Shown here one piece after another: positions 1-13,550 of a stretch of 64,000 nt of DNA. The notes under the pieces are model-generated. The model saw only the letters and a list, made by a program, of their open reading frames with translations, made no database searches and was not told the DNA's origin. The stretch is taken from positions 19,611,124 through 19,675,123 of the forward strand of contig NC_084898.1 of NCBI RefSeq assembly GCF_958979055.1, written 5' to 3'. The DNA comes from Alnus glutinosa (lineage: Eukaryota > Streptophyta > Magnoliopsida > Fagales > Betulaceae). Within the stretch, counting starts at the first letter, position 1. Each line of letters starts with the position of its first letter. A program made the position numbers and the translations under genes.

Positions 1-315
1 TGACTGGATAAGTGATTGCGCAATTTAATTTTTATTCCTTTTTTTTATTTAAAAAAAAAAAAAAAAAGTCAACGAATGAGATAGATAGACAACATTTAAG
101 AACCACTCTCAAGAAAAAGCAAAATGTCGAAAGCATCCTCCCTTTGTTATAAAGTCTGTCAGCGTCCACAAAAGAACTGGCAAGACCCATTTCCGTAATT
201 CCCATACCCGGAAAGGCTACCCCCCACAAAGAAAAGGTACTCCAACTCCAAGGCAAACTCAGAGTCACAGCAGAACAGAAAGACCCCCTAAAAAGGTCGA
301 AAGGCGAAAGCAGTA
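1..315. other. Upstream region of the coiled-coil gene
   Basis: This stretch lies directly before the ATG at 316 and should hold promoter and 5'UTR. It contains a poly(A) run at about 51-66. I see no clear TATA box or other site I can defend. Confidence 0.4.
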
Positions 316-1542
316 ATGGCGGAAAAAGAAGAAGAAGAGGAAGAAGAAGAACAAGGACAACAAGAGGAAGTGAAGAAGCTTGTGTGTACCTACCTTGGCC
401 TGACCTTCTCAGTCTCGCTGGCATTGCTTCCCAGGAAAGCACTGTCTCTAGTTCCGGCCCTGGAAACCCGAGCCCGCGACCTCTCCTGGAGGCTCTTGCA
501 AGCGGAGGAGCAGCTGAGGCAGATGAAGTTCCGGAGAAAGGAGGACTCCAAGGCCAACGCGCGGGTGGTGGAGATCTTCGCCAGCCACAGGAACGCGTGG
601 CAGGCGGAGGAGAGGCGGATGCTGCAGCGGATCCAGGAGCTAGGGGAGAGGATGGTGGAGCTGGAGAAGAGGGAGGCCGACTACAAGGCGCGCGTGGAGG
701 AGCTGGAGAGGGAGGTGGCCGAGAGGGACGAGATGATTAGCTTCATCTCCAGGACCGCCAGGGGTGCTCGTCACGAGTTTGGTGAGGACGAGGAAGAAAG
801 TTCGGGTGATGCGAATGTTGTTTATGGTGGTGCCGGTGTGGACTCACATCAGCAGCACAACAATGGCTTCGATTCGGAGTTGGTCGCGTCCTCGGCTTCC
901 AAGTTTTGGGCGGAAAGAGCTAGTCTCTGCCAGGTATTCTTCTTCTTTTCTAGGTATTCTATTATAAATTAGAATTCTGGAAGTGATTAAGACCGGAGAG
1001 AAGTGGAAATTGAGGACGATTTTGTTTGCTTCGCCAATTGAGGAAAAAGATTAGCCTTGGAAAGGGCCTATATTATCGAAAAAAACGATTTACATCCAAA
1101 TGAAATATGCTGCATGAGTGGGAAACATGAGGAAGAGTAGTTTCAGATTCACTGCATTCTTAAGAAAGTAGCCACTGTCTTTGTTGAGTAGTAGATGAGA
1201 AAAAGTAATCTAAGATGGTTCGATTTTGTGTAGTGAAAACTGATGGATGGGACTGGGATAGGATAAAGAAGTCTCTAGTTAAAGATAAAAGCACCAAGTA
1301 GAAAAAGTGAAGATCATAAAGAAAATGGATAAAGAGGGTGGAGTATATAACTGACGATCATCTGATGGAGGATGTATCTGTAGATAGAGATGACTGGCAA
1401 AAAACAAAAGGAAAAATATTACTCTAATCTTGTAAGATCTTGTTCACTTTCTACCCCAATAGGGTTGTTGCTTCTTTTGTATACTCTACTCTTCGTGTAC
1501 GTGAGCTGTTCTTTCTGATAGATTATTATTCATAAAAAATAA

Positions 1543-1589
<47 letters not shown>

Positions 1590-2764
1590 AGAAGTTGAGT
1601 TACTATCATGATCTTAGGAATGATTAAACCTTGAAATTACCAGGTCTAATATTGAAAGTTTTTAAATAAGTAGTTCTTTTGATGGTGTATTGCTTCGGTG
1701 CTACCGTGAATCCTGTTCTAAGAAAACCATTTTCCATGGATTGGCCCTTTGATTGAGGTTTACGAAGATATTGCTTAGGTACTACTGCGAATGCTGTTCT
1801 AAGCCAACCCCACCAGTTTCTGCATCATAATCCATTCTCAACTTTATGAAGGATGTAGAAGTCATCCTCACATTAGGTTATTCAGTCAATGTTCTATAAT
1901 AAAATTTGTAGGCTCCCACTCTTCTATATAGTAATTGTCATCATATACTATCCAATTTGCCACCCATCTTTACACAGTAACATGCTGATTGGAAAGAGAT
2001 AGAAGTGTTTGTGTACATGCATGAAGTTACTATTGGCATGAATTCTCTGTATAGCAGCGCTACTCTTCTCGATTGACAAAATGTTTGTGGTAAGGCAGAC
2101 CTTCTTTGCTATAGGATCTATTCCTGATTGAAAAGAAAGTCTAATTTATAGTTAGGCTCAACAGTTGGAAACTTAAAGGCTAGCTAGTTGGAAAGAAAGT
2201 CTAATTTAGAGTTAGGCTCAACAGTTGGAAACTTAAAGGCTAGCTAGTGCTTGAAGGTCTAGCTAAATTGGATCTATTCCTGATTGGAAAAGAAAGTCTA
2301 ATTTAGAGTTAGGCTCAACAGTTGGAAACTTAAAGGCTAGCTAGTGCTTGAGTTGACAAGCTTAACTTGGGGCTCCCTTGTTTACGAGCATTTTGAATTG
2401 GAGCTTTTTTAGTATCTTACCTCCAGAAGTCGTGCTTTCTTGTGAGTATTAATTGGAGGATATATATAATGTTATCGATTTTGTTTTTGCAGGGGCATAA
2501 ATTGCTAATAATGTATATTGTCTAAGAGCGATTAATGTTACTAAGACAAGCTAACAATGGATGTTGTCCAGAAGCTATTTTGAAATCGACCAGACATGAT
2601 TGAATTGCCTAGCAAGTGATCAAGCCTAACCCAAGTCTACCGTTGCTCAAGACTGGCTCCTTGAGCAATTCAGCTGAAAAATCAACCTTGAGGGTTGGCT
2701 TGTATAGCTTTCAGAATGATTTCAAAAGCCCAAGCTCAGCTTTAGTTGCTGATTTTTTTTTTTA

Positions 2765-2797
<33 letters not shown>

Positions 2798-5700
2798 TTG
2801 TTCTTTAAGACTACAAACCTATTTTTGATCATCAAACAACCCAAAACTTCAGAATTTTGGGTTCTATCTGTAGTACAATATCTGTAGTACAAAGTTTCTT
2901 TATTTTACGTTAACATCATCGGCCCAAATTTCTTCTTCATCTTCTTTTCTAATATGCTGTTTGGTTGCTGAGAAATGGAGGGAAAATCACATAAACTAGG
3001 ACTGTGGATTTCTCTTTTCAAACTTTGATTGCTGGTTACAACCAGAGAGAAGTAGAAACAGTGAATGTTTTTGTTTGTTATTGAAGGAATAGTGGCGATG
3101 TCCTATGGGTTCAAATTCCTTTGTTTTCTAATAATTTTTTTTAGCAATCAGATCTTGCTTTTTGTTTCTGGAATAGATTTTAGAGAACTACAAACTGTTG
3201 AAAAATTTTAAGAAAGTGCATGATATGCAAGTACTTATTGATATAATATTCTTGCTTGATTAAGTTATGACATTTAGAAACCTTATTTGAATTAAAAGTT
3301 ACATCATAAATATGCTGAAAAAACATTATTTGAATCGATCATAATCTTTGCATGATATATTAGTTGTTTTGATCTGAAAATGAAGTCCAATTTCTTAAAT
3401 TAGTGCCTCTGCTTTGGACATCAGTTCGCTAGTAGTGTCATATTTTTTTTTTTTTTTTGGGTAAGATCACAGATTTTAGAAGACTCCTTGTGTTAGGAAT
3501 CACAGACCTGTTCCTTACACTTGGAGAATATGCACAACCTGGCAGAAAAAAAGATGGAAAATGTTTGTGGATGTTCTGCTTGTATATTGATCAAGAAGGT
3601 TTAGTTTCCTCCAACCACAAATTAAAGCATTCATTAAACCTCATATGGGGTCCATAAGATAGCCTTTGGTAGTGGACCACTAAAACAACTGCCTATCTGT
3701 CTGAGCCTTTGTTTTCCTTAACAATAATCTGAAAGCATGTTGATTCTTAGTGGCACCATTCTCAAAATCAGCTGCTAGGGTGCTAGTTTTTTGTTGCTTG
3801 CCACTTAGGGCATCATCTTCTTACATTACCTTGTTTAATGTTGTTGATTGGACAGGACAGGTCGCCACCTAAAGCATATATTATCAGAGTAAAAGGAATA
3901 CATCAATCCGTAACTCTAAAGCTATTAATTGTATTGGTAAATCTGTACTAAAAATAAAGATACGCATCTTATCCTTATAAGATACTGGTCTGTTGTCTTT
4001 ATCACTAACAGAGAATTTGCATACTGGCATCTACCCTTGTCATTTTCAGTCCGGATATTCTACTTTTGGCAGTAATAAAATCAATACCAAATTGATCTTC
4101 ACTAGTAATTGATATAATAGACTGTTATAGTTTTGTGAAATTAATAGATATTTTATTTCCCTCTTTCATTTCTTTGTTTCAACCTTTTGTTTTCTATCTT
4201 CTTTGCCTCCATCCTTTTAACTGCTCCTCGGGGGTTATTGAAACATGGCACCTTTGTGCACTTGCCATAAGCATGCCTATGTTGTCCCGTGGCAGAAACC
4301 CGTTCTGATGATGCTGTGTCCCATAGAATTAATAAACATATGAACTATTTGGGTCTTAAAACTTAATTGGCAACTATCCATTCTGTGTGGTTTTATTTGA
4401 CCATTTATCAGTTAAAATTATCAAGATTATAGATAGCAAAAAGAAAAAGTGATTCAGTTTAGTCAACTCTGTTATTGAGGAACATCAACCATTTTCTTTG
4501 CCCATTGTCCTAAGCTTGACAAAATTGGTAAGGAATTTGACTTTGTGACTGACATATTAAAGCCTGTTTGTAAGGAAAATGAAGGTATTTCTTATGGATC
4601 TAAGTTTAAAAATTTTATCTTGCAGGATGTACAGTATGAATCCCTGGAATCCTTGTATCATAGGAAGCATTTTGTACCAAGGTAAATTTAAAAAAATCTA
4701 TACAATAATTTCTGAAGTACGTATTGTCAATACTCTACAACTAACAAAAGGGCAACACATTTTTCTTTCCTAGAAGGGAATCCCCTTGGAAGCTAGATGG
4801 TGAAGCAACAGGAGTTTCCTCTAAACTAAAATTACTTGAACAGGAACTACTGAATTTGGTAAAAGTTGGTAAGAGTGAGGAATCAAAATTACCATCTCTA
4901 ATGAGGAAGCAGGCAAAACGATATCAAGCACTTGCAGGGAAGATTGATGATCTATGCCGAAGAATGGTAATGCTCAACTGCTACTGGTTTATTGCTTTTA
5001 TGCTTTCATATGATCATGAGTAGTCCCAATCATCATTTAATGCTTTTAGATACCATATATCTTAAAATGAAGCATCATCTTAAAACACTTTTTTCCTCGA
5101 ATATAAAAGGCCGTGCTGCTTCAGTGCTTTTAGTTCCTATTTCTCCAATTAAGATGTGGGACCCATTGGTTTCATGGTCCATGGAAACTATATGCATGTG
5201 GGTGGTCCTGCTCGTTATGGTGACCAATTGGAGCTAAAAGAATGTGCCCTTTTACCCTGGTCAAAGAATTGAAGCCAAAATCCTATGCAATGCAACTACT
5301 CAGTAGTTATATAGAAGTTTGTATCTTGATGTGGAAGAGTATATCAAACATTTGCTGTTGAGGCCCAAAATTTTGGAAACTTAATAAGGGGTTCCTGATG
5401 AAAGTCCTGTGACTAGTATTCTGGCTCTAGATCTAGAAATTTTTTGAAAGTCCTGTGACTAGTATCCTGTAACATCTGTTCTCTTCTCCAGTCAATTAGA
5501 TCTATGAACAATCAGAAATTGAAAATTTTCATCAGTATGTTTTATATGTGAAATTCTAATTATGGTGGATCGGTTGTAGGTTATGTTGCTTAGAGTTTAT
5601 TTTTCTGATTTTGACAGCAGGCTAGTGATCCCTGTGAACCAACCGTCAGTCCAGAGTTTCGAATGCAAAGGCAAACAGAGTTTTTACTTGAAGGACTTAG

Positions 5701-5971
5701 ACTTCAGCAGCGTGCATCAGAAACTGGACAGAAGCTGATGGCTTTACAAAGTGAAGTTGGGAAGAGTTATTATGGGGAGGAGCTGGGGAGCCAGGCCAAA
5801 CTGACCACAAGGAGATCTTTGGACTCCATTAGAAACAACTTGAAGGAAATCCAGAGAAATTTGGAGATATGGTTGGCCAGAATCATAGGAGATCTTGAAG
5901 GGATTGTGGCAAGAGATGGCGCTTCTCGTGTAAGAGAATATTATATTTCTAGATATCCTTTTGTTCAATAG
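316..5971 (+). CDS. Coiled-coil protein of unknown function, four exons
   Basis: My model joins 316-933, 4626-4681, 4774-4966 and 5621-5971, giving about 405 aa. Every junction has GT/AG ends and phase is kept (the codon split between exons 2 and 3 gives Arg). The N terminus has a run of glutamates, then a hydrophobic stretch (about residues 22-45). A long heptad-like region rich in E, R, K and L follows (about 50-145) and reads as coiled coil. Exon 3 encodes a basic helical segment and exon 4 a second helical region. The frame ends with ISRYPFVQ and a stop, running through a possible GT at 5930, so I treat exon 4 as terminal. Exon 1 is much more GC-rich than its surroundings. Intron 1 is long (3.7 kb) and could hide a small exon. 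I do not recognise the family well enough to name it; the helices suggest a scaffold or tether, which is inference. Confidence 0.75.
934..4625 (+). other. Long first intron of the coiled-coil gene
   Basis: This 3.7 kb interval is AT-rich and has no coding sequence I recognise. It holds a poly(A) tract (about 1550-1586), an ATT microsatellite (about 2766-2792) and the tandem repeat listed separately. Small ORFs inside it (for example 3457-3657) look like chance frames. Confidence 0.5.
2131..2352. repeat. Three-copy tandem repeat in intron 1
   Basis: A unit of about 56-60 bp containing GTTAGGCTCAACAGTTGGAA and ending in GGCTAGCTAGT occurs three times. The second and third copies are separated by a short spacer that itself repeats GGATCTATTCCTGATTGGAA. 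The copies are nearly identical, which suggests recent local duplication. Confidence 0.85.
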
Positions 5972-6280
5972 AATCGATCCTCTACTGAAATATATGCTCT
6001 TTTGGTATCAAATGATCTATAACCTATAAAGTGACAGTTAGATGTCTAATGTAAATGATTTGGTTCCACTCTGTTTTATGGTAGCATCTTAATGTAGTGC
6101 TAGCTAGATCTTCAATTTCATAATGTAGCCAACACATAATTGAAATAGTCAGAAGAGAGTCACGTTCCAATTTTATTTTTTAATTTATTTTTTATTATTA
6201 TTTTTTGATACTGCCAACAGGATACATTGAGAACTATTGATCTATGTTTCAGTTTTTTTCTCTGAACATTCAACTTGATG
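5972..6280. other. Downstream region of the coiled-coil gene
   Basis: This is the probable 3'UTR and intergenic sequence. It is AT-rich and I see no other gene in it. Confidence 0.4.
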
Positions 6281-6655
6281 GGATCAAGATTCCTTACAAT
6301 TTTAAATAAATTGTAAATTCTCAAATTACATGATTATGGCCATTTTTAGGCATCGAAACACTTGAAAAATACTACATAACAAAAATGTGATATGATATTG
6401 ATGCTGTCAGAAAGAATTTTCTTCTCAAAAGAGAGACATTTCTTCTTTATAAAATTAAAAGACAGTTTTTTGTTTAAAATTTTTTTACAATATAAAGAAC
6501 AAGAATCTGATGAAAATATCTCGGTTTTCAATTGTAATATGCCACATTTTTAATAAGTAGCATTTTTTAAACATTTCGATGCTTATAAACGGTCAAAATT
6601 ACGTAATTTGATAATCTAAAGAAATTGTAGAGAATTTTAATCTAACTTGATGATG
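6281..6655. mobile_element. Hairpin MITE (long inverted arms)
   Basis: The left arm (about 6281-6400) and right arm (about 6535-6655) are diverged inverted copies. Both carry ACAATTT, CAAATTAC and GCATCGAAA in matching order on opposite strands. No protein is encoded. The short ORF on the - strand here is part of the arms. The precise ends and target-site duplication are not clear. Confidence 0.6.
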
Positions 6656-7560
6656 TGACAATGAAGATCAGTCTTTGGATCAACATTTAAAATAAAATAA
6701 ATTAAAGAATGGTTTTTACTTCTACATTATTTTAATTGTATGACAATTGTAGAGCATTCTATTAAATTTCATTATTTAATTAGCGATGAAGCTCCATAGC
6801 CAACAAGGGAATTAAAAAATAGGGTTAAATACAAAATTGCTCATTTTGAATGGTGTCACGTGGTGCTAACGTGGATTTCCGTCAGTTTTGGATGGAAAAA
6901 TGGACGGAGGTACCATTTTTATCTTTTTCTATACCACAGGTACCAGCTATAATAAAAATTAAAATTCAGAGAGCAAAAAATAAAGTTTGCAAACCACATG
7001 GGTGTGTAGGGTATTTAACCCTAAAAAATATCAGATTTCTTTTTGAAAGGTATTGATGGGAGAAATGATTTATTTCCTCTCATAGTCTTATTTTCTCACT
7101 TTTTAAAATTATTATTAGATTTGTGGAATTCACAATAACCCTACAAAATTCATCCAAATTTTTTTTTTTGTTAAAACATATGTTTCGTACTTGAAAATTC
7201 ATCCAAATTTTAAATTCGTCCCTAAATTTTTCTTGTTGAATTGGGTTTTTGTGTTCGTCAAAGAGTATTATTTTGCTTGTTTTCTCTTGCCTCTTGGCAT
7301 CGTTTATTGGAGTAACTAAAGAATGGGTTTAACGTGGTACTTTTTTCAATGAAGTGACAATTTCAAAAGAAAAAGGTCCAAACATAAAACTCTAGCACAG
7401 ATTGGAATAGGGGAGAGGGGATTAGTGGAAAAATTGTCACATCACACTCCCATAGACAGCATAAGGGTAAAAGATTTGATTAAACTTTTTTGGAAAAGAG
7501 AGACCATTTTGACATGCATAATTCTCAAGGAAAAAACTTAAAATTTGGCTACTATCTTAT
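6656..7560. other. Intergenic region with a degenerate TIR element
   Basis: AGGGTTAAATAC at about 6822 and GTATTTAACCCT at about 7010 form an inverted pair about 200 bp apart, suggesting a small TIR element. The rest is AT-rich and I see no gene. Confidence 0.4.
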
Positions 7561-8070
7561 GCTCGGATTGTTTAGGAATAAATTAATTTTTATATTTTAT
7601 GTTCTTTGGTAAACTAAAAATAATGGTCAACGAAAATCATTTTCAGTTTGACCGTAAAAGTCTTTGATTTTTAAGGATTTGAACTCTTTATTCTTATTGG
7701 CACGTTTATGGAAATCCGCCACTGTTGGACATTGAGGTTTGTTGGTAGCTTGAATCTACTACCGAAGGTCTCCGAATTTCAATATCCGATTGTCGAAATC
7801 CAGCAACCCAGAGTTCAGCAAAACAGACGGGAATCTGGCGACGTTCGGCCACCGTCGTCGGATTTTGGTGGACCAGATTCTGCCTAAATTTGCTGGAATC
7901 CGGTCAGTTTGCCAAAATTTTGTCCATTTGTGCCGGATTTCGGCCACTTTCGCGAGAATCCGGCTAACTCAAATTTCGACGAAACTGGCCAGAATTTAGC
8001 CATTGCCACTAGATTCTGGCCACCATCGCTGGGATCCAATGAAAGTGGCTAGAATCCATCACTAATGATT
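7561..8070. mobile_element. Nonautonomous TIR element, GTTTGTTTCGACGTAAAA family (copy 1, diverged)
   Basis: The stretch shares a run of features with 32752-34188, 44130-44493 and 44925-45330: a block with AAAATCATTTTCAGTTTGACC near the left end, then GGAATCCGCCA-like text, then GC-richer repeats of the form 'CGG(A/C)ATCCGGC'. It has no coding capacity. The open frames on both strands here (for example 7759-7947) come from this repeat. Confidence 0.5.
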
Positions 8071-8734
8071 TATTTGTTTGTTTCTTGTTTTCCGCTTGTT
8101 TCTTTATTTCTTGTTTTTGGCTCCGATTTCTAGTTGTTTAGGGGTTGTTATTTAGGTTGCCAACCCTTTTTTGTGTTTTCTTCTGTTGTTATTTTCCCTT
8201 TTCCCCTCCCCATATATATATATATTTTGTTGTATTTGTAATGGAAATTGAATAAATGATTGTATTGAAATGACTTCAATTCAAGTCGATAGGCTGATTC
8301 GAGGTGCCCAACCTCTAAGAAAGGAATTACATTTCTGAGTGAATTCTTCATGCTTTACAATCTCCAAATAGGCTTAATTAGCCAACTACCCTAAACAGAC
8401 CTAAACATACTCAGTTACAACCTCTTACAACAACTAACTAATTTTTACAAAAGAAAACTCACTAATCTTATAAAGCTGATTAATGTGTTGGATGTTATTT
8501 AAGGCTCTCCCAATTTAAAATTATATGATTAATAGGTTTGTTGATGCCAAAATTTTCACGATGACGTGTCGGTCTCAGGTTGAATCGAGCTGCTAGTAAC
8601 TTGGAATAAGAAGTTATTGAATTGGGTTTCCGTGAAGAACCTGAAAGGCAAAGGTACAACGGGATTGTCCCGGCGACACCTCCTCCGATGGTCAAGTCAG
8701 TATGAATTCTAAGGGCATTAGAAAGAAAAAGAAA

Positions 8735-8774
<40 letters not shown>

Positions 8775-9848
8775 AGTTTTTTCTTTAAAAAAAAGATAGA
8801 TTGAAGTTGTTCACCTTGTGTACCTACTTTGACTCATATGTTTTGCATACTATTTGTATTTCCATACTTTCATTTATGGCCTGAGAATGCTTTTATTTCT
8901 TAATTAATTCTTTCCCACTAAGTCAATTGGGTGATTGAAATCCGACATTGCTCTTGATATCCCGTCTCATATCTGGAAGATAAATTGAGGGTAAAAGTTC
9001 AATCATTTCTCACTGTTGTACTTGCTTTCTTAGGGTAATGATGGCAAGTCATCAATTATCAGGATTCACATTAAATGAGGGGATTACTTCATTTAATGTT
9101 TTTGTCCTTATCTCCATTAAGTCCAATGTTACCGCTCGAACAGCCAGTCAGCCCTAAATTCTTATTTAATAACCCTTTTCTAACGGTATTCGTAGGAATT
9201 TCTTTAACAAGGTTGGATCCCGCTATTTATCATATCCTCATCCCACTGAGTTAACATGACAATGCCTATTTTTTCTATAACATCCGCCCTTGTTTAAAAA
9301 AAAAAAAAAAAAAAAAAACATGAGTATTGTCACTTCAATTCAATAGGATGAGAGTGAGATAAAAGTTTGACAAATAAAATTTCTCTTATAGGTTATTACA
9401 TTTATGAATTATTTATTTATTTATTTATTATCATTAGTTAATAAATGTATTGTTTAATTAAAAATATTTTTTAGGTTGATTTTATAATAACATTATATAT
9501 TGTCAATGAAAATTGTTATTTATAGGTTAATATGATTATATGAAAATATAACAAATATTTAGTAATTTTTCATATGAGTCAAACGCCAAAAAATATGTTT
9601 TCTAGAATAATTTCAAGATTGCAAACTAATAGATAATTTTAGCTGAAAAATACATTTTACACCAAAACAAACTGGCCTAATCGATACATGATGCCCAGAG
9701 TTTATAGATTTGCACTATAATAACTTTCAGAGGATCCACAAGGAAATTCCCTTTCATAATAGTAGAAAAAGCAATTAAACCACAACACAGAATTGATTCA
9801 GGTTTAGATTCTACTGGGCAAACATGACGTAAGACGAATTAAGCTTAC
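8071..9848. other. Intergenic region with a GA microsatellite
   Basis: No gene is supported. An (AG)n microsatellite lies at about 8735-8770 and a poly(A) run at about 9296-9318. The remainder is AT-rich and unremarkable. Confidence 0.5.
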
Positions 9849-10175
9849 ATTACATTTGGTACGCGGAATGACAATTTCATTAGAAAAAAAAAATAATAAA
9901 ATAAAATAAATTTATTAGAAGATAAAATAGAATAACCTTAGTGTTAGAGCACATGATAATAATCTAAAACTTGAAATACCCATCTACATACATAAGAAAT
10001 GACTATTCCTCTCGTATTGAGAGAAATAAAATTTCTTCAATTTATTGAATTTAAGAAATAATCATTCCCTTGTGAGTCATAAGAATGATTATTGTAATGC
10101 TATTTCATTCCACATTCTCTAATAAAAATTATTTATCTTTATAATAAAATAGTCATTTCACGTACCAAACGTAAT
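9849..10175. mobile_element. Small TIR element (MITE), about 330 bp
   Basis: Left end ATTACATTTGGTACGCGGAA and right end CGTACCAAACGTAAT are inverted copies. The interior is AT-rich and noncoding, with short ATTCC-type motifs. A half-copy of the same end (GCGTACCAAACGTA) lies near 20747. The target-site duplication is unclear. Confidence 0.6.
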
Positions 10176-10392
10176 CTAATCTCAACGAGTTAAAAGAATT
10201 TCGGCCAACTCTAGTAGTCTAGTTTATAATCAGAAGAAACTTAACATATTTAATACGAATACAGTTTGCCATAAGGACTTCCACGCCATTCAGATATAAC
10301 ACATCAAGGGTTCGAAAGCTACAGATGATTATTTTCAATTCAAGTTTTAAAAACACAACCAAATGGCATCAGGCATCAACAAGAAGACTGAA

Positions 10393-12624
10393 TCAAGCAG
10401 ATGCCGAAGCTTCTTCCCGCAACTGTTTCACTTTGGTTATATAATCACTCATTGCTTCGTCCTTGGATTTCCCTGGCAGATCAGAAAAACAGTCGGATAA
10501 TTTCTTATATCTACCACAGTACGACAAAGAGCAAAACCTTGTTGTTCTAACTGATCAAAAAACATTACCTTCAACAGCCTTCCACGCATCCCACTTTGCT
10601 CTGTCCCTCATGTTAAACATTCCAGGACGGCCTGCAAATCAGATACAAAAGCCATGAACTTAATTCTTAGAGAGAAACAATTTTCAATAACTTGTTGAGA
10701 TCCGCTTATGTGTCTTGCTTTTACTGCTATGTTGGGAGTCACTTTTGTTAGGAAATAAATCCTATTTCCCAGATTCAATGAAAAGCGAAAAATAAGAAAG
10801 GAAAACAAGCAATCACAAATACAAAGATTTACGTGATTCACCACTTAAGGGTTACGTCCACTAAGTTGCAGAGAGGTTTCACTATTTCTTGAGAAACAAT
10901 ACAAGGAGACATTAATACAACACAAAACCCTCAATTGGGTCAAAACACCGAAATGGGTCAGGAAATTTTCCCCGAGGGTCCGAAACAGGTCAAAACTCCA
11001 CTCTATTGACTAAGCCTCAGAAAAAATCCATTTAAATTGTAGCGCTTCCAACATCGAAAAGCCGGAGCGCTAATGGACAGGTCTCAGAAAAAAAAAAAAA
11101 AAAAATCCATTTAAACTGTTGGCTTCCAACGTCGAACCGGGTTGGGTGCAAACCAGGCTCCACATAGCCTAACAACTTTGTCAAAAATAACTTTTTGTCT
11201 ATGGAGAAGCAGGAAAATAAAGACAGAAAAGAAGTTAAAATGAGCATGTAATTTGAGCCAGATGCTTACTGGTGTTCACTGGACCAACAGTGGCTTGCTT
11301 GAATAGCCCATAGAGTATAAGCTTGTTTTCATTTGTCGTTGTCTCTGGCAGGGTCTTGGCTTTCTCAGAATGATCCTCAAACTCCTCCTGCAACAAATCC
11401 AGCGCAGTCGGACTGTTAACACATTTAGATGCATGACAAATGGGGTTATTCTCATGCATTTTTCTGAATTTTTGGACCAAAAAGCAAGAACTAATCAAAT
11501 CCTAAAAAAGAAGTCCACCCACTAATGATGCCGAGAATAATGAAAAACCTGAAATTCAAAGAGTGGATACCAATTTATTGTTCCTAAACCTAAAGCAATC
11601 AAGAAGAGGCTACTCCTTGCCTACATGCTAATGTAGTTTACTATGCATAAACAATCTCTTTCTGACATCCAAGCTCCAAGTCTGATATCCAATGGAGCAG
11701 ATTTACTAGTAGCACACTGGGGGGTTCTCTAAAAACTGTTTTTTGGAAAGAGATAATATTCACTTCTGCAAATTTGCCTTGAGAAATTCCATATAATTTC
11801 AAGGCTACCACCACATCCAATTGACAAGTCGAGCAGAAGATCAAATCAAACCAATTGCAGATCTGGGAGGCATCATCAGCTAAATTATACAGTTTACCTC
11901 ACTAAAATTACACAATTGTAATGAATCTGCAACAGGCCAACAAACCCTCCTAAGTGCATACAAAACGTTGCAGTAGATCCCTAGAGAGCCTTGATAATGT
12001 AAAAAAGAATGATGTTTAAAAAAAAACAATTTAAGAGTTCATTTGGCATTGCAATTTAACAGACTAAAATATGATTTTAAATCAAATCAAACATGTATCG
12101 TTTAGAAGTGCAATTTTTTGAAAATGAAGAAAAATGTGTTTTCAAATTGCATTGGGTGCACACAATTTAAAAAGCTAAATTGCGATTTTAAAATTGGATC
12201 TGCGTTTTTAAAAACGCAGATTTTTAGTACTTAGGATTTACGTGTCAGTGATAACATCCAGATCTGCACCAATCCCTACCAACACTCATTGCTATCATTC
12301 AATGGGCCAAATTGAATCTAATTCAACCAGTATATATAATATAAAAAAAAAAAAACAAAAAATAAAAGTTTGATAATTTTGCAAATTCATCTATGCCCAA
12401 GAACAAACTGGCCCGGAAAGTTCTTTAGGGCAATAATTTCCAACAAAAGAACAGATCTGAGCTAAAAAAAACATCAAAAGTGAGATTTCCCGGACAAAAT
12501 TAAGCGCGAAAAGAATAATATAATCAATCTGGTGTAGCGATTAAAAAAAAGAAAAGAAATAGTAGTAATCAAACATGCATTCTTATATAAAGGAGAGATG
12601 ATTCGGGCATACCTTCAACCCCAT
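10393..12624 (-). CDS. ACBP6: Small cytosolic acyl-CoA-binding protein
   Basis: Four exons on the - strand (12624-12613, 11387-11270, 10631-10569, 10472-10393) give 90 aa, the usual length for the small plant ACBP class. All junctions are GT/AG and in phase. The protein starts MGLKEEFEDHSEKAKTLPE and contains LILYGLFKQATVGPVNTSRP, then GMFNMRDRAKWDAWKAVEGK. These are the acyl-CoA-binding fold with its Tyr/Lys ligand contacts (YGLFKQ, then KWDAW). It ends KVKQLREEASASA. There is no signal peptide, membrane segment or ankyrin/kelch extension, so it should be cytosolic and carry long-chain acyl-CoA between plastid and ER. The first exon encodes only MGLK, and intron 1 is about 1.2 kb. The symbol is by similarity to Arabidopsis ACBP6. 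Confidence 0.93.
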
Positions 12625-12893
12625 TTGATTTTCTGCTTCTAGATAATCACGAAAACGCAAATGGAGAATCTGTCAATGCCGTGGGTTCAATGTTCATGTT
12701 TGGGCCTCTCACTGCTGGGTGTTTATATAATGCGGAGCCGTGTGGTCCTGTTCCTGCTAGTCTCAGCTCAGGTACCTTATCTGTCACTCATTATTTTTTT
12801 TTTCCTTTTCCATTTAAATAAATACCTAATTGCAGAGGTGGACGGTGGACCCCTGGGCCCTCCCCAAAAGTTTTGCCACAAAAAGCATATGCC

Positions 12894-13035
12894 CTGGGGA
12901 GTGATAGTTGTACACCAAGTGTACAACAAATGCACAACACCCTTTTTTAAGGGGTGAGCTCCACAGTGTGTGGGGGCCACCCCTTGTGAAAGAGTGTTGT
13001 ACATTTGTTGTACACTTGGTGTACAACTATCATTA
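12894..13035. mobile_element. Hairpin MITE, about 140 bp
   Basis: The arms 12902-12940 and 12994-13032 are nearly perfect inverted copies (TGATAGTTGTACACCAAGTG and its complement), with an inner hairpin built on AAGGGGTG/CACCCCTT. It lies about 270 bp upstream of the ACBP start codon. The overlapping ORFs on both strands are this palindrome. Confidence 0.85.
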
Positions 13036-13112
13036 TTCATGCCCCCTACGCCCTAAAATTATGGAAAAATACCCCTAAAAATTCTTCTAGTTCTAGATAT
13101 GGCTTGTAATTT

Positions 13113-13550
13113 GGGGTAACTTCTCGAAACGGTATCGAAATATCGACAGTTGGTATTAAACTTTTAAACATCTTAAATTAGAGTATTTAAGTTTTCAAAC
13201 GTCTCAATAAAAGATAATCCATTAAGATTTGTTGTTAAATTGTAAAAAATTCTTAAAATACCCATCTTTTTAGGAAAACAAAAAAAAATGCTATGATTTA
13301 AGTGTTTGTCATAATTTAAAGAAATTTGCAAAAATACCCATACCTAAATCTTTGAAAAAAATTTATAATTTTTTTTTAAAATAAATATGAATATTTTGAG
13401 AATTTTAACAGGATTTAACAGCAAATCCTAACGGATTACCTTTTATTGAGACGTTTGGAAACTTAGATACCCTAGTTTGAGACGTTTAGAAGTTCAGTAT
13501 TTTTTTTTCAAAACGGTTGATACTTCGATACCCTTTTGTGAAGTTATCCT
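13113..13550. mobile_element. Long hairpin MITE, about 440 bp
   Basis: The two arms of about 165 bp are inverted copies: GTAACTTC...GGTATCGAA at the left, and TTCGATACCC...GAAGTTAT at the right. Shared internal blocks include AACGTCTCAATAAAAG and TTGTTGTTAAAT/TTGCTGTTAAAT. It is noncoding and the arms are diverged, so it is not recent. Confidence 0.8.

Noticed and set aside
316-442. The - strand ORF at 32-442 overlapping the coiled-coil gene start
   Set aside because: It is the antisense of the Glu-rich N terminus and has no features of its own.
12661-13040. A 98-aa + strand ORF (12661-12957) and two - strand ORFs near the ACBP promoter
   Set aside because: They run through the hairpin MITE and leader sequence and have no family match that I can see.
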